Counted from the first letter of the stretch, positions 10,038 through 27,820 are shown. The stretch is 64,000 bases of DNA from Kushneria phyllosphaerae (GCF_900312995.1 NZ_ONZI01000003.1:1-64000); one strand, 5' to 3'. A program made the numbers and translations. Notes: generated by a model from the letters alone, not told the origin.

Positions 10038-10070
10038 AAAGGGTACCCAAAGGGGTACCCTTTTTGTTTT
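10038..10070 (+). terminator. terminator of cioAB
   Basis: AAAGGGTACCC (10038-10048) pairs with GGGTACCCTTT (10053-10063), loop AAAG, followed by TTGTTTTT. Confidence 0.93.
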
Positions 10071-10153
10071 TCGTGCATTGCACTGGTTTCTAAAGAACAA
10101 TGTCCGCCGCAACGCAGGCGGATAAAAGGATTTCAGGATATGAACGCAACGCC

Positions 10154-11134
10154 ATGAGTGTCAGTGACCTGATCAGATTGATGAGCGATGGTGCCTTTCA
10201 TTCAGGTGAGGCACTGGGCCGAGAGGTTGGCGTATCGCGAACAGCGATATGGAAACAGTTGCGCAAGCTTGAAGGACTGGGGCTTTCGGTCGAGACGGCA
10301 AGAGGGTGTGGATATCGCTTGCTCAATCCGCCAGAACCGCTCCGGGGTGCTGATATCGTGGCCAATCTGTCACGACCGGCACGCCAGTGCCTCAAACATC
10401 TCTTTGTGGAAGATTCGACTGGTTCTACAAACACCTTTGTGTTGGAGCGCTTTGCTCAGGGCGCCGGGCACGGCGAAGTCTGTCTCGCCGAATGGCAGAG
10501 TGCCGGGAGAGGGCGACGTGGTCGGTCGTTCTACAGTGAATGGGGCGGCAATATTCACTTCTCCATTGGCTGGCAGTTTGAAAGCGGGGTGGGGGCGCTG
10601 GAAGGTCTGAGCCTGGCGGTGGGTGTCATCATGGCCGATCTTCTGTCAGAGCGAGGGATAGATATTCAGCTGAAATGGCCCAACGACCTGCTGGTATCAA
10701 CGGCCTCGGGAATGTCCAAGCTCGGCGGCATTCTGGTCGAAGTTCGGGGCGATACCTCAGGGCCCTGTCAGGTGGTGATTGGAATAGGGGTCAATGTTCG
10801 CCTCTCTGAAAAGGGGAGGGCGGGTATTGAACAGTCGGTGACGACCCTGTCTGATCTGGCGCCCGATATATCGCGTAATGCACTTGTCAGCGCCATGATC
10901 GAGGCGCACATGCAGATGCTGGGGCGCTTTGAGGAGACAGGGTTCACCGCCTGGCATGATCGCTGGAACGATTATCATGTTTACCGGAACAGACCGGTTC
11001 AGATCTATCAGGGCAGTACTGTCAGCGAGGGCATGGCAAAAGGAGTCGATGACACGGGCAATCTGATTGTCAGTATCGATGGTGAGGACAAGCGCTTTGC
11101 CGGCGGCGAAGTCAGTTTGCGTGGTCGCTCATGA
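10154..11134 (+). CDS. birA: bifunctional biotin ligase / biotin operon repressor
   Basis: Activates biotin to biotinyl-AMP and attaches it to the AccB carrier; with its N-terminal helix-turn-helix it also represses biotin genes. Residues 1-60 form the winged helix (SGEALGREVGVSRTAIWKQL). The catalytic domain has the biotinyl-AMP loop GRGRRGRSF and LKWPNDLL with the active lysine. A C-terminal SH3-like domain ends the 326-aa protein. The ATG at 10154 gives the usual family start; an in-frame ATG at 10100 would add 18 residues, and neither has a clear ribosome site. The stop overlaps the coaX start by 4 bases, so the two are co-translated. Confidence 0.93.
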   Translation: MSVSDLIRLMSDGAFHSGEALGREVGVSRTAIWKQLRKLEGLGLSVETARGCGYRLLNPPEPLRGADIVANLSRPARQCLKHLFVEDSTGSTNTFVLERFAQGAGHGEVCLAEWQSAGRGRRGRSFYSEWGGNIHFSIGWQFESGVGALEGLSLAVGVIMADLLSERGIDIQLKWPNDLLVSTASGMSKLGGILVEVRGDTSGPCQVVIGIGVNVRLSEKGRAGIEQSVTTLSDLAPDISRNALVSAMIEAHMQMLGRFEETGFTAWHDRWNDYHVYRNRPVQIYQGSTVSEGMAKGVDDTGNLIVSIDGEDKRFAGGEVSLRGRS

Positions 11135-11970
11135 TTCTGGATCTGGATATTGGCAACACGTTGTCGAAATGGCGTCTCAAGGATCGGAAAAGCAGCGAAA
11201 TTCGGGCTCGGGGGGCCATGTGGACACGTGACGAATGGCGCTCGGGCGCCGATATTCCTGATCTGGACATCGTCGATGTTATTCGCATCTCGAATGTGGC
11301 GCGCCAGGATGTGCTTGAAGATACGGTCAGGCTTTTAAAGCGCCGCGTCGATGATATACACATTGCGCATTCTTCTTCCGAAGCCCTGGGGATCCGTAAT
11401 GGATATGACATGCCCGAGCGGTTGGGGGTGGATCGCTGGCTTGGCGTCCTTTCCGGGTATCAGCTGACAGGGGGGTGCTGCACCGTGGACTGTGGCAGTG
11501 CCATTACCATGGATACAGTGTTACCCGGTGGGCAGCACATCGGAGGCTATATCATTCCAGGGCTTCGGCTCATGAAAGAGAGTCTCAAGCTTGGAACCCG
11601 CAAGGTAGTGATTGATCCCGAGCAGGACGCGCTTCATGCACTCTCTCCCGGCACCAACACCGTGGATGCCGTCAATCACGGCGTTTTCATGGCTGCCATC
11701 AGCGCGATTAACCGTCTTTATATGGAAGTCTGCGACAGTCAGGGCATGGCGCTGCCTCTACTGATCACCGGGGGCGATGCAGCAATCGTGTCGCGTGGGC
11801 TACGTCTGCCGCATGCCCATTGGCCGGACATGGTGTATGCAGGCCTTGAGGCTCTTTTTCCAATAACGTCTGCCGAAGGGCAGGGGGTACTGGCCGGTAT
11901 GCCCGAAGTGGTCAAGCCGGCGAATTTAACGGAAATGCGCAAGGCGCTTGCGTTTACGCGAATGCTCTGA
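11131..11970 (+). CDS. coaX: type III pantothenate kinase
   Basis: Phosphorylates pantothenate, the first step of coenzyme A synthesis, in the cytoplasm. This is the CoaX (type III) enzyme, not E. coli-type CoaA. The 279 residues show the ASKHA ATPase motifs: LDIGNT near the N terminus, PERLGVDRW, VDCGSAITMD around residue 120, and GGYIIPGLRLM. The C-terminal ITGGDA completes the nucleotide fold. Its coupling to birA, another cofactor gene, is the arrangement also seen in Pseudomonas. It ends 115 bases before the tRNA-Tyr gene, with the tRNA promoter in between. Confidence 0.93.
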   Translation: MILDLDIGNTLSKWRLKDRKSSEIRARGAMWTRDEWRSGADIPDLDIVDVIRISNVARQDVLEDTVRLLKRRVDDIHIAHSSSEALGIRNGYDMPERLGVDRWLGVLSGYQLTGGCCTVDCGSAITMDTVLPGGQHIGGYIIPGLRLMKESLKLGTRKVVIDPEQDALHALSPGTNTVDAVNHGVFMAAISAINRLYMEVCDSQGMALPLLITGGDAAIVSRGLRLPHAHWPDMVYAGLEALFPITSAEGQGVLAGMPEVVKPANLTEMRKALAFTRML

Positions 11971-12045
11971 CAGAATGCGCCGCGTTCCAGAAAGCAGGAT
12001 GTATCGTTAAACAGCACGATATGAATGCAGAAAAGAACAAGGGCT

Positions 12046-12072
12046 TGACAGGCCTTCTTGGATCGGTATAAT
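12046..12072 (+). promoter_or_regulatory. promoter of the tRNA-Tyr-Gly-Thr operon
   Basis: TTGACA (12046-12051) and TATAAT (12067-12072) are both perfect sigma70 hexamers, with a rather short 15-base spacer. The GCCGCC stretch after the -10 is a GC-rich discriminator typical of stringently controlled stable-RNA promoters. The tRNA-Tyr gene begins 14 bases after the -10. Confidence 0.85.
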
Positions 12073-12085
12073 TTGCCGCCAAGTT

Positions 12086-12169
<84 letters not shown>

Positions 12170-12209
12170 AGATTTTTTTCGGTTGCGCAGTAATCGAAAG
12201 ATTGGGTAA

Positions 12210-12283
<74 letters not shown>

Positions 12284-12298
12284 GTTGTAAAGGGTTAT

Positions 12299-12373
12299 GC
12301 TCATGTAGCTCAGGGGTAGAGCACACCCTTGGTAAGGGTGAGGTCGACGGTTCAATTCCGTCCATGAGCTCCA
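12299..12373 (+). tRNA. thrT: tRNA-Thr (anticodon GGT)
   Basis: 75 bases. Acceptor GCTCATG/CATGAGC, anticodon arm CACCC-TTGGTAA-GGGTG with anticodon GGT, encoded CCA. In many gammaproteobacteria tufB follows this gene directly; here a terminator follows instead. Confidence 0.97.
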
Positions 12374-12376
12374 TTC

Positions 12377-12405
12377 AGGGCGAGCCGTAAGGGTCGCCCT
12401 TTTTA
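12377..12405 (+). terminator. terminator after tRNA-Thr
   Basis: AGGGCGA (12377-12383) pairs with TCGCCCT (12394-12400), then TTTTAG. It lies 4 bases after the tRNA. Confidence 0.85.
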
Positions 12406-12419
12406 GTCCAGTGTGCAGG

Positions 12420-12448
12420 TTGTCGTGCCTTGGGCTTTTTGGTATCGT
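12420..12448 (+). promoter_or_regulatory. possible promoter for tRNA-Trp-secE-nusG
   Basis: TTGTCG (12420-12425), 17-base spacer, TATCGT (12443-12448). It is an imperfect match, but correctly placed between the terminator at 12405 and tRNA-Trp at 12488. Confidence 0.4.
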
Positions 12449-12487
12449 GCTCACCGCTCGCAAAGGTGATTACGACGACGATGTTAC

Positions 12488-12563
<76 letters not shown>

Positions 12564-12630
12564 GTCTTCCTCAGATTGGCAGCTTTTGTGTGTAAATCGA
12601 TTGCCGCACTCCTGAGGAGTTTTCTTCCCC

Positions 12631-12999
12631 ATGAAACAGACCGCCGAAGTGCAGGATACCCGTTTTGATGCGCTCAAGTGGGCTGCTGCTGTGGTGCTTG
12701 TCGCTGTTGCGGTAGCGGGTAATGTCTATTTTGCCGATCAGCCGATGATTTATCGTGTGGTCGGCGTTGTCGTGCTGGTTGTGGCCGCTCTGGGTATTGC
12801 GCTGACGACCGGTCGGGGACGTGAACTGACCTCGCTTGCCAAAAACGCGAAGAAGGAAATTCAGCGTGTTGTCTGGCCTACCCGTCAGGAAACCTTTCAA
12901 ACGACCGCTATCGTGCTGGGTGCAGTTGTCATCGTGGGCCTGTTGCTCTGGCTGATTGATATGTTCTTCGGTTGGCTGGTGTCGACTCTCATTGGTTAG
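12631..12999 (+). CDS. secE: preprotein translocase subunit SecE
   Basis: Small essential subunit of the SecYEG channel that clamps SecY in the inner membrane. The 122 residues hold three membrane segments (about 17-35, 42-58 and 92-116), like the three-segment gammaproteobacterial SecE (E. coli 127 aa). The conserved amphipathic cytoplasmic helix and hinge [17 protein letters not shown] lies at about residues 70-87. TGAGGAG precedes the ATG. nusG follows 8 bases after the stop, the near-universal secE-nusG pair. Confidence 0.96.
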   Translation: MKQTAEVQDTRFDALKWAAAVVLVAVAVAGNVYFADQPMIYRVVGVVVLVVAALGIALTTGRGRELTSLAKNAKKEIQRVVWPTRQETFQTTAIVLGAVVIVGLLLWLIDMFFGWLVSTLIG

Positions 13000-13007
13000 G
13001 AGCTTGC

Positions 13008-13541
13008 ATGACTAAGCGCTGGTACGTTGTCCACGCCTACTCTGGTTTTGAAAAGCAGGTCATGCGCTCATTGATCGAGCGCGTGAAGCTTTACGAAATG
13101 GAAGACCATTTCGGCGAAATACTGGTGCCTACGGAAGAAGTCGTTGAAATGCGCGATGGGAAGCGTCGCAAAAGCGAGCGCAAGTTTTATCCCGGTTACG
13201 TGCTGGTTGAAATGGCGATGGATGACCGCAGTTGGCACCTCGTTAATGAAACGCCCAGGGTGATGGGGTTTATCGGCGGAACGCCCGAGAAGCCCGCGCC
13301 CATTACGCCCAATGAGGCGGAAGCCATTCTTCGTCGTGTTCAGGATGGTACTGAAAAGCCACGGCCCAAGACCATGTTTGATGCAGGCGAGACCGTCCGG
13401 GTTGCCGATGGTCCCTTTGCAGATTTCAATGGCGTAGTTGAAGAAGTCAATTATGAAAAGAGTCGTCTGCAGGTCAGTGTACTGATCTTTGGGCGCTCTA
13501 CGCCCGTTGAGCTTGAGTTCTCGCAGGTCGAGAAAATTTAG
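13008..13541 (+). CDS. nusG: transcription termination/antitermination factor NusG
   Basis: Binds RNA polymerase across the clamp, reduces pausing, and links it to Rho or to ribosomal S10. The 177-aa protein has the NGN domain (residues 1-120, [28 protein letters not shown]) and the KOW domain (about 125-177, [19 protein letters not shown]). ATG 13008 is chosen over upstream in-frame codons because AGGAG is 5 bases before it and because the protein starts [11 protein letters not shown], as in other species. Confidence 0.97.
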   Translation: MTKRWYVVHAYSGFEKQVMRSLIERVKLYEMEDHFGEILVPTEEVVEMRDGKRRKSERKFYPGYVLVEMAMDDRSWHLVNETPRVMGFIGGTPEKPAPITPNEAEAILRRVQDGTEKPRPKTMFDAGETVRVADGPFADFNGVVEEVNYEKSRLQVSVLIFGRSTPVELEFSQVEKI

Positions 13542-13558
13542 GCTTGAAGGGTGCTGGT

Positions 13559-13577
13559 GATGCAGCAACGCTGCATC
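13559..13577 (+). repeat. perfect 8-bp hairpin in the rplK leader
   Basis: GATGCAGC (13559-13566) and GCTGCATC (13570-13577) around the loop AAC. It lies between nusG and the L1 target site and has no T-run, so it is not a terminator. It may fold as part of the L11 leader. Confidence 0.55.
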
Positions 13578-13582
13578 GATAG

Positions 13583-13617
13583 TCCGGGGAGCCGCAAGGC
13601 GCTATTACCCAATCGGA
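13583..13617 (+). promoter_or_regulatory. L1-binding autoregulatory site in the rplKA leader
   Basis: TCCG/CGGA (13583-13586 with 13614-13617), GGG/CCC (13587-13589 with 13608-13610) and GCC-GCAA-GGC (13591-13600) stack into one stem with an asymmetric internal loop (GCTATTA). This resembles the L1-binding helix of 23S rRNA and the known E. coli L11 leader target. It overlaps the rplK ribosome site, so L1 binding would block rplKA translation. The role is inferred from structure and position. Confidence 0.65.
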
Positions 13618-13624
13618 GTTCATC

Positions 13625-14056
13625 ATGGCCAAGAAAGTTCAGGCTTATATCAAGCTGCAGGTTGCAGCGGGTAAAGCCAATCCCAGTCCGCCGGTAGGTC
13701 CGGCACTCGGTCAGCACGGCGTTAATATCATGGAATTCTGCAAGGCGTTCAACGCAGAAACCCAGGATATGGAAGCCGGTCTGCCGACGCCTGTCGTCAT
13801 CACGGTCTATTCCGACCGTAGCTTTACGTTCATCACCAAGACGCCCCCGGCGCCGGTGCTGCTCAAAAAGGCTGCAGGCATCAAGTCCGGCTCTGGTGAG
13901 CCGAACAAGAAGAAGGTCGGTACAGTCACGCGTGAGCAGATTGAAGAAATCGCTCGCACGAAAGAGCCTGACCTGACGGCTGCCGATCTTGAAGCTGCAT
14001 TGCGTACCATTGCTGGTACTGCTCGCAGCATGGGCCTGAACGTGGAGGGTCTCTGA
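13625..14056 (+). CDS. rplK: 50S ribosomal protein L11
   Basis: Binds the GTPase-associated region of 23S rRNA and is needed for RelA activation. 143 aa against 142 in E. coli. The N-terminal domain has the proline-rich [20 protein letters not shown] motif (about 21-40), where thiostrepton-type drugs act. The C-terminal rRNA-binding domain ends [12 protein letters not shown]. It is first in the rplKA pair and preceded by the L1 target site. Confidence 0.98.
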   Translation: MAKKVQAYIKLQVAAGKANPSPPVGPALGQHGVNIMEFCKAFNAETQDMEAGLPTPVVITVYSDRSFTFITKTPPAPVLLKKAAGIKSGSGEPNKKKVGTVTREQIEEIARTKEPDLTAADLEAALRTIAGTARSMGLNVEGL

Positions 14057-14058
14057 TC

Positions 14059-14751
14059 ATGGCCAAGCTTTCCAAGCGTATGAAGCTGATTCGCGATCGT
14101 GTTGATGCTTCGCGTGTCTACAGTGTTGATGAAGCGACTGCACTGCTGTCCGAGATTTCCTCCGTGAAATTCAAGGAAAGTGTAGAAATCGCCGTCAATC
14201 TGGGTGTTGATCCGCGTAAATCGGATCAGGTTGTACGTGGTGCTACCGTGCTGCCCAACGGCACTGGGCGTGACGTTCGCGTTGCGGTCTTTGCTCAGGG
14301 TGCAGCAGCGGATGCTGCGCGTGAAGCCGGTGCCGAAATTGTTGGCATGGACGATCTGGCCGCTGAAGTCAAAAAGGGCAACCTTGATTTTGACGTCGTC
14401 ATTGCGGCGCCCGATGCCATGCGTGTTGTCGGTCAGTTGGGTCAGATTCTGGGGCCGCGTGGCCTGATGCCCAACCCCAAGGTCGGTACCGTCACGCCTG
14501 ATGTTGCGACTGCTGTCAAGAATGCCAAGGCGGGTCAGGTACGTTTCCGTACCGACAAGAACGGCATCATTCATGCGGGTATCGGCAAGGTCGATTTCAC
14601 GCCTGAAGCCCTGCGTGGCAATCTGGAAGCACTGGTCAGTGATCTGAAAAAGCTCAAGCCCAGCACTTCCAAAGGGGTTTATCTCAAGAAGATTTCCCTG
14701 TCCACGACCATGGGTCCTGGCGTTACCGTCGATCATTCCTACCTGAACTGA
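14059..14751 (+). CDS. rplA: 50S ribosomal protein L1
   Basis: Forms the mobile L1 stalk near the ribosomal E site and, when free, represses the rplKA message. 230 aa against 234 in E. coli. Typical L1 features are [16 protein letters not shown], the central [15 protein letters not shown] and the C-terminal [16 protein letters not shown]. It begins 2 bases after the rplK stop, which fits co-regulation of both genes through the single upstream site. Confidence 0.98.
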   Translation: MAKLSKRMKLIRDRVDASRVYSVDEATALLSEISSVKFKESVEIAVNLGVDPRKSDQVVRGATVLPNGTGRDVRVAVFAQGAAADAAREAGAEIVGMDDLAAEVKKGNLDFDVVIAAPDAMRVVGQLGQILGPRGLMPNPKVGTVTPDVATAVKNAKAGQVRFRTDKNGIIHAGIGKVDFTPEALRGNLEALVSDLKKLKPSTSKGVYLKKISLSTTMGPGVTVDHSYLN

Positions 14752-14759
14752 TCGATATT

Positions 14760-14985
14760 TACCGATTGCTTTGCGGTCCCCGTGCCCGTGGTGGAACGGG
14801 GCGCCGTCAAAGACCGCAGGTGTCGTCCCAAGGGGCGGCTTAATCATTTGCCCTGAGCAGGTGGCCTGCGCAGATGGCGCCTGTTGCCAGCCGGCAACAC
14901 GCCATCATCCACTCTGTTGTATGTCCTCAGCAGATGGTAACCACGATGGCCATCCTTCCGGGTGGCCGGCACGAGGAGTGAAGAT
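14760..14985 (+). ncRNA. L10 ribosomal protein leader
   Basis: The 234-base spacer between rplA and rplJ contains GCGCCGTCAAAGACCGCAGG at about 14801-14820, the characteristic kink-turn segment of the L10(L12)4-binding leader in gammaproteobacteria. Several GC-rich paired segments follow. When L10-L12 is in excess it binds this RNA and represses rplJL translation. The exact ends are approximate. Confidence 0.75.
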
Positions 14986-15492
14986 ATGCCCCTGGGTCTT
15001 GAAGACAAGAAGGCAATTGTCGCTGAGGTCAGCGAAACTGCCGGACAGGCGCTCTCCGTTGTCGTAGCCAATTCTCGCGGTGTCGACGTGAGCGCCATGA
15101 CGGCGCTGCGTAAAAAGGCCCGCGATAACGGCGTCCAGCTGCGCGTTGTGCGTAACACGCTGGCACGCCGCGCCCTGCAGGGCACTTCATGGGAGTGCCT
15201 GAACGAGACTTTTGTTGGTCCGTCTCTGCTGGCGTTTTCTCTTGAGCATCCGGGCGCCGGCGCGCGTCTGCTCAGGGATTTCGCTCGCGAACAGCCCAAG
15301 TTTGAAGTCAAGGCGCTGGCCTACGAAGGCGAGCTGATCGATGCGCAGGATATCGATCGTCTGGCAAGCCTGCCGACCTACGACGAAGCTATCGCCAAGC
15401 TGATGTCCGTCATGAAGGAAGCTTCTGCCGGCAAACTGGTACGCACGCTTGCAGCGCTGCGCGACCAGAAGCAGGAAGAAGAAGCGGCCTGA
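14986..15492 (+). CDS. rplJ: 50S ribosomal protein L10
   Basis: Base of the L7/L12 stalk; binds 23S rRNA with L11 and carries the L12 dimers on its C-terminal helix. 168 aa. The ATG at 14986 ([17 protein letters not shown]) follows GAGGAG by 7 bases and gives the standard start; an upstream in-frame codon at 14962 lies inside the leader. The pattern [27 protein letters not shown] is split across the RNA-binding domain, and the tail [14 protein letters not shown] is the L12-binding helix. rplL follows after 66 bases. Confidence 0.97.
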   Translation: MPLGLEDKKAIVAEVSETAGQALSVVVANSRGVDVSAMTALRKKARDNGVQLRVVRNTLARRALQGTSWECLNETFVGPSLLAFSLEHPGAGARLLRDFAREQPKFEVKALAYEGELIDAQDIDRLASLPTYDEAIAKLMSVMKEASAGKLVRTLAALRDQKQEEEAA

Positions 15493-15558
15493 TCGACGTA
15501 TCATCCAGGCAAATTTCATCGGGCAGTCATTTGCCCCGCAAAGTACAGGAATGCAATC

Positions 15559-15930
15559 ATGGCACTGAGCAAAGAAGACATCATCAACGCTGTTGCTGAA
15601 ATGTCCGTCATGGAAGTCGTCGACCTGATCGAGTCGATGGAAGAGAAGTTTGGCGTCAGCGCAGCAGCAGCTGTTGTTGCAGGCCCCGGCGGCGGCGAAG
15701 CCGAAGCCGTTGAAGAACAGACTGAATTTGATCTGATCCTGACAGCTGCCGGTGACAAGAAAGTTAACGTCATCAAGGTTGTTCGTGAGATCACCGGTCT
15801 GGGCCTGAAGGAAGCCAAGGGCGCTGTTGACGGTGCTCCGGCAACCATCAAGGAAGGCATGTCCAAGGACGATGCTGAAGCGGCCAAGAAGAAGCTGGAA
15901 GAAGCTGGCGCGTCTGTGGAACTCAAGTAA
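15559..15930 (+). CDS. rplL: 50S ribosomal protein L7/L12
   Basis: Acidic stalk protein present in several copies per ribosome; recruits and activates EF-G, EF-Tu and IF2. 123 aa: N-terminal dimerisation domain, then an Ala/Gly-rich hinge ([17 protein letters not shown], about 34-50), then the factor-binding domain with [20 protein letters not shown]. Three hairpins separate it from rpoB, so expression can be set above that of the polymerase genes. Confidence 0.98.
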   Translation: MALSKEDIINAVAEMSVMEVVDLIESMEEKFGVSAAAAVVAGPGGGEAEAVEEQTEFDLILTAAGDKKVNVIKVVREITGLGLKEAKGAVDGAPATIKEGMSKDDAEAAKKKLEEAGASVELK

Positions 15931-15963
15931 TCAGTGTTCTGCTTGAAAGCGTTATAGCATGAC

Positions 15964-16006
15964 GGCTGGTGGCGGTCAGATGAGCTGACCGCCGCCGGCC
16001 TTTTTC
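15964..16006 (+). terminator. attenuator-type terminator between rplL and rpoB
   Basis: A 16-bp stem (15964-15979 with 15985-16000, two G-U pairs, loop ATGAG) is followed by TTTTTCTG. It resembles the partial terminator known between rplL and rpoB in E. coli. Since rpoBC lack another obvious promoter here, I expect read-through. Confidence 0.85.
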
Positions 16007-16011
16007 TGTTG

Positions 16012-16065
16012 CCGGATGGGCTTAGCGTGCTTATTACACACCGCGAGTACGCTAAGGCGATCCGG
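16012..16065 (+). promoter_or_regulatory. long stem upstream of rpoB, possible RNase III processing site
   Basis: CCGGAT (16012-16017) pairs with ATCCGG (16060-16065) and CTTAGCGT (16021-16028) with ACGCTAAG (16049-16056), enclosing a 20-base loop. E. coli has an RNase III site at this place; the same role is inferred. Confidence 0.55.
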
Positions 16066-16076
16066 AAAACTTCAAG

Positions 16077-16112
16077 CGGCGAGCTTTCTTCCAGGGAAGC
16101 TTGCCGTTGGCG
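16077..16112 (+). repeat. third hairpin in the rplL-rpoB spacer
   Basis: GCGGCGAGCTTTC pairs with GGAAGCTTGCCGT (some G-U pairs) around TTCCAG. No T-run follows. It ends about 70 bases before the rpoB start. Confidence 0.5.
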
Positions 16113-16182
16113 CCTGATGGAGCCAATCCGCTGGTGTACCGATCACGCCAGTCACTCATGGTGAACAAGCTGGGGACTACAG

Positions 16183-20259
<4,077 letters not shown>

Positions 20260-20285
20260 ACGCCGCCTTTACCCTATGAAGGTCC

Positions 20286-20312
20286 GCGGGGCCCCGATTA
20301 ATCGGGCCCCGC
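20286..20312 (+). repeat. strong GC hairpin between rpoB and rpoC
   Basis: GCGGGGCCCCGAT (20286-20298) and ATCGGGCCCCGC (20301-20312) form a nearly perfect stem with a 2-base loop. It is followed by TCATGAC, not a T-run, so it is more likely an RNA-stability or pausing element than a terminator. Confidence 0.6.
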
Positions 20313-20342
20313 TCATGACAACTCCGCAACGGAGCCGACCCC

Positions 20343-24557
<4,215 letters not shown>

Positions 24558-24567
24558 GGGGCACAGG

Positions 24568-24593
24568 GTCCTGCGTCAGTTATGGCGCAGGAC
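24568..24593 (+). terminator. hairpin after rpoC, possible weak terminator
   Basis: GTCCTGCG (24568-24575) pairs with CGCAGGAC (24586-24593). Only TT follows before the str promoter, so termination would be weak or Rho-assisted. Confidence 0.5.
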
Positions 24594-24623
24594 TTGACGC
24601 CCTTGCGGGCGAACCCTTAGAAT
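24594..24623 (+). promoter_or_regulatory. str operon promoter
   Basis: TTGACG (24594-24599), 18-base spacer, TAGAAT (24618-24623). It directly abuts the rpoC hairpin and lies 77 bases upstream of rpsL. Confidence 0.7.
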
Positions 24624-24699
24624 TCGCAGCCTTTAACAGTAGGGGCAGGTGCGTCCTGTCTCTGCTGTTTTGTATCATCATCATTGGAGCGAGCCTTTT

Positions 24700-25074
24700 A
24701 TGGCAACGATTAATCAGCTGGTGCGCAAGCCCCGCAAGCGCCCGCAGGCCAAAAGCGACGTCCCTGCGCTGCAGGCATGCCCGCAGCGCCGCGGCGTTTG
24801 TACGCGCGTTTATACGACCACACCCAAGAAGCCGAACTCGGCGCTTCGTAAGGTCTGCCGTGTGCGCCTGACCAACGGTTACGAAGTGGCTTCGTATATT
24901 GGCGGTGAAGGTCACAACCTTCAGGAACACTCCGTGGTTCTGATCCGTGGCGGTCGAGTAAAGGATCTTCCGGGTGTGCGCTATCATACTGTTCGCGGTG
25001 CGCTGGATACCTCTGGTGTTCAAAACCGTAAGCAGTCGCGTTCGAAGTACGGCACCAAAAAGCCGAAATCCTGA
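24700..25074 (+). CDS. rpsL: 30S ribosomal protein S12
   Basis: Decoding-centre protein. 124 aa, as in E. coli. The ATG at 24700 ([14 protein letters not shown]) is preceded by GGAGCGAG; an upstream in-frame codon at 24649 would lie inside the leader. The streptomycin-related lysines are wild type in [14 protein letters not shown] (K43) and [13 protein letters not shown] (K88). It is the first gene of the str operon; 109 bases of spacer before rpsG match the region where S7 autoregulates in E. coli. Confidence 0.98.
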   Translation: MATINQLVRKPRKRPQAKSDVPALQACPQRRGVCTRVYTTTPKKPNSALRKVCRVRLTNGYEVASYIGGEGHNLQEHSVVLIRGGRVKDLPGVRYHTVRGALDTSGVQNRKQSRSKYGTKKPKS

Positions 25075-25183
25075 TCGGTATCTACTTAATTTACACGGTC
25101 TGATAAGAGTAAGGCCGGGCAGCGCACCTTGAAGTGTTTGGTCCCGGGTTTACCTGAAAGACTCTTCTGACTGAGGGCTTATC

Positions 25184-25654
25184 ATGCCTAGAAGACGTAT
25201 TGCGGCGAAGCGCGACATCCTGCCGGATCCCAAGTTCGGAAGCGAGCGCCTGGCCAAGTTCATGAACCATCTGATGATCAGCGGCAAGAAATCCGTCGCC
25301 GAGCGCATCGTATATGGTGCGCTGGATCGGGTTGCCGAACGCTCCAATGATGAGCCGCTGGACATTTTCGACAAGGCACTGGAAGCCATCCAGCCCATGG
25401 TCGAAGTTAAATCACGTCGTGTTGGCGGTGCTACCTATCAGGTGCCCGTTGAAGTGCGTCCTTCCCGTCGTCATGCGCTGGCCATGCGCTGGCTGGTGGA
25501 CGCGGCACGTAATCGTGGTGAGAAGACCATGGTGCAGAGGCTGGCCGGCGAAATGCTGGATGCGGCTGAAGGCAAGGGTGCTGCTGTCAAGAAGCGTGAG
25601 GACGTCCATCGTATGGCAGAAGCCAACAAGGCCTTCTCTCACTACCGCTTCTAA
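25184..25654 (+). CDS. rpsG: 30S ribosomal protein S7
   Basis: Nucleates folding of the 16S 3' major domain and contacts E-site tRNA. 156 aa, all alpha with a beta hairpin ([19 protein letters not shown]). Begins [20 protein letters not shown]. It is the second gene of the str operon and, by analogy, the translational repressor of that operon. Confidence 0.98.
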   Translation: MPRRRIAAKRDILPDPKFGSERLAKFMNHLMISGKKSVAERIVYGALDRVAERSNDEPLDIFDKALEAIQPMVEVKSRRVGGATYQVPVEVRPSRRHALAMRWLVDAARNRGEKTMVQRLAGEMLDAAEGKGAAVKKREDVHRMAEANKAFSHYRF

Positions 25655-25702
25655 TAGAAGCGCCTTCAGGCGAAGGCGCTTCCAACTACAGGATACGCTA
25701 TC

Positions 25703-27820
25703 GTGGCACGCAAGACTCCTCTTAAGCGCTACCGCAATATCGGTATCTGCGCCCACGTTGATGCCGGCAAGACAACGACAACCGAACGTGTGCTTTTCTA
25801 CACGGGTCTTTCTCACAAGATCGGTGAAGTGCACGAAGGTGCCGCTGTCATGGACTGGATGGAGCAGGAGCAGGAGCGTGGTATTACCATCACCTCTGCT
25901 GCCACCACCTGTTTCTGGAGCGGCATGAATCAGCAGTTCGATGAGCATCGCATCAACATCATCGATACGCCCGGGCACGTTGACTTCACCATTGAAGTTG
26001 AACGCTCCCTGCGTGTTCTTGATGGCGCGATCGTCGTGCTGTGTGGCAGCTCCGGTGTTCAGCCGCAGACCGAAACCGTATGGCGCCAGGCAAATCGCTA
26101 TGAAGTTCCCCGCATGGTCTTCGTTAACAAGATGGACCGCGCCGGTGCCGACTTCTTCATGGTTGTGGATCAGATGCGCAAGCGTCTGGGCGCCAACGCT
26201 GTGCCGATCCAGATCAACTGGGGCGCAGAAGACGAATTCAAGGGCGTCATCGACCTTCTCCAGATGAAGGCCATTCTCTGGAATGAAGAAGACAAGGGCA
26301 TGACCTATGACCTCGTCGACATTCCGGAAGAGCTGCAGGAAACGGCTCAGGGATGGCATGAGCATATGGTTGAGGCTGCAGCCGAATCTTCTGAAGAATT
26401 GATGGAAAAGTACCTTGAAGAAGGTGAGCTTTCCGTTGAGGAAATCAAGGCCGGTCTGCGACGTCGTACGCTGGACAATGAAATTGTTCTGGTCACCTGT
26501 GGCTCTGCGTTCAAGAACAAGGGCGTTCAGGCCATGCTGGATGCCGTCATTGAATATCTGCCGTCGCCCACCGAGGTCAAGGCCATCGAAGGTGAGCTTG
26601 ATGATGCTGCTGGCACCATTGAGACGCGTGAAGCGGATGACAGTGCACCGTTTTCGGCACTGGCATTCAAGATCGCAACCGACCCCTTCGTCGGAACGCT
26701 GACCTTTATTCGCGTATACTCGGGTGTGCTGAATTCCGGCGACCAGATGTATAATTCGGTGAAGGACAAGAAAGAGCGCGTTGGTCGTATCGTTCAGATG
26801 CACGCCAACAGCCGTCAGGAGATCAAGCAGCTTTACGCGGGCGATATCGCTGCCTGTGTTGGCCTCAAGGATGTCACGACCGGCGACACGCTCTGTGATC
26901 CGAATTCGAAGATCGTGCTGGAGCGCATGGAGTTCCCGGAACCGGTTATTTCGGTGGCCGTTGAACCCAAGTCGAAGGCTGACCAGGAAAAGATGGGTAT
27001 CGCTCTGGGCAAACTGGCTCAGGAAGATCCCTCGTTCCGCGTCAAGACCGACGAAGAAACCGGACAAACCATTATCTCCGGTATGGGTGAGCTTCACCTC
27101 GACATTCTCGTTGACCGCATGCGTCGCGAGTTCAAGGTGGAAGCCAATATCGGCAAGCCCCAGGTGGCCTATCGCGAGACGATCAAGAAAAGCGTCGAGC
27201 AGGAGGGCAAGTTCGTTCGTCAGTCCGGTGGTCGTGGCCAGTTCGGTCATGTCTACCTGCGCATTTCGCCGCTGACAGACGAAGACCGTGGGGACGATCC
27301 GGAAATGACCTTCAAGTTCAATTCCGAGATCGTAGGTGGTGCAGTACCCAAGGAATATGTGCCGGCAGTCGAGAAGGGTGCCTTTGAGCAGCTGCAGAAC
27401 GGTGTCATCGCCGGTTATCCGATGATTAACGTCAAGGTTGCGCTGTATGACGGTTCCTATCACGACGTCGACTCCAATGAGAATGCCTTCAAGGTTGCCT
27501 CATCGATGGCAATCAAGGAGGGCGCACGCAAGGCCGGAGCAGTTCTGCTCGAGCCGGTGATGAGCGTTGAAGTGGTAACACCCGAAGATTTCATGGGTGA
27601 TGTCATGGGCGATCTTAACCGTCGGCGCGGTCTTGTTCAGGGTATGGATGACACTATTTCCGGTAAGGTTATCCGTGCCATGGTGCCGCTGGGTGAGATG
27701 TTCGGTTATGCGACCGATCTGCGTTCTCAGACCCAGGGCCGCGCAAGCTACTCCATGGAGTTTGCGAAGTACGATGAGGCACCGTCCAGCATCGTCGAAG
27801 CCGTCATTAACCAGAAATGA
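25703..27820 (+). CDS. fusA: elongation factor G
   Basis: GTPase that drives translocation and, with RRF, ribosome recycling. 705 aa (E. coli 704). It begins with GTG at 25703. G1 [14 protein letters not shown]3 DTPGHVDF and G4 NKMD are intact, followed by domains II-V; domain IV carries [10 protein letters not shown]. tuf follows after 30 bases. It is the typical EF-G1 in the str operon; no second copy is seen in the window. Confidence 0.98.
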   Translation: MARKTPLKRYRNIGICAHVDAGKTTTTERVLFYTGLSHKIGEVHEGAAVMDWMEQEQERGITITSAATTCFWSGMNQQFDEHRINIIDTPGHVDFTIEVERSLRVLDGAIVVLCGSSGVQPQTETVWRQANRYEVPRMVFVNKMDRAGADFFMVVDQMRKRLGANAVPIQINWGAEDEFKGVIDLLQMKAILWNEEDKGMTYDLVDIPEELQETAQGWHEHMVEAAAESSEELMEKYLEEGELSVEEIKAGLRRRTLDNEIVLVTCGSAFKNKGVQAMLDAVIEYLPSPTEVKAIEGELDDAAGTIETREADDSAPFSALAFKIATDPFVGTLTFIRVYSGVLNSGDQMYNSVKDKKERVGRIVQMHANSRQEIKQLYAGDIAACVGLKDVTTGDTLCDPNSKIVLERMEFPEPVISVAVEPKSKADQEKMGIALGKLAQEDPSFRVKTDEETGQTIISGMGELHLDILVDRMRREFKVEANIGKPQVAYRETIKKSVEQEGKFVRQSGGRGQFGHVYLRISPLTDEDRGDDPEMTFKFNSEIVGGAVPKEYVPAVEKGAFEQLQNGVIAGYPMINVKVALYDGSYHDVDSNENAFKVASSMAIKEGARKAGAVLLEPVMSVEVVTPEDFMGDVMGDLNRRRGLVQGMDDTISGKVIRAMVPLGEMFGYATDLRSQTQGRASYSMEFAKYDEAPSSIVEAVINQK

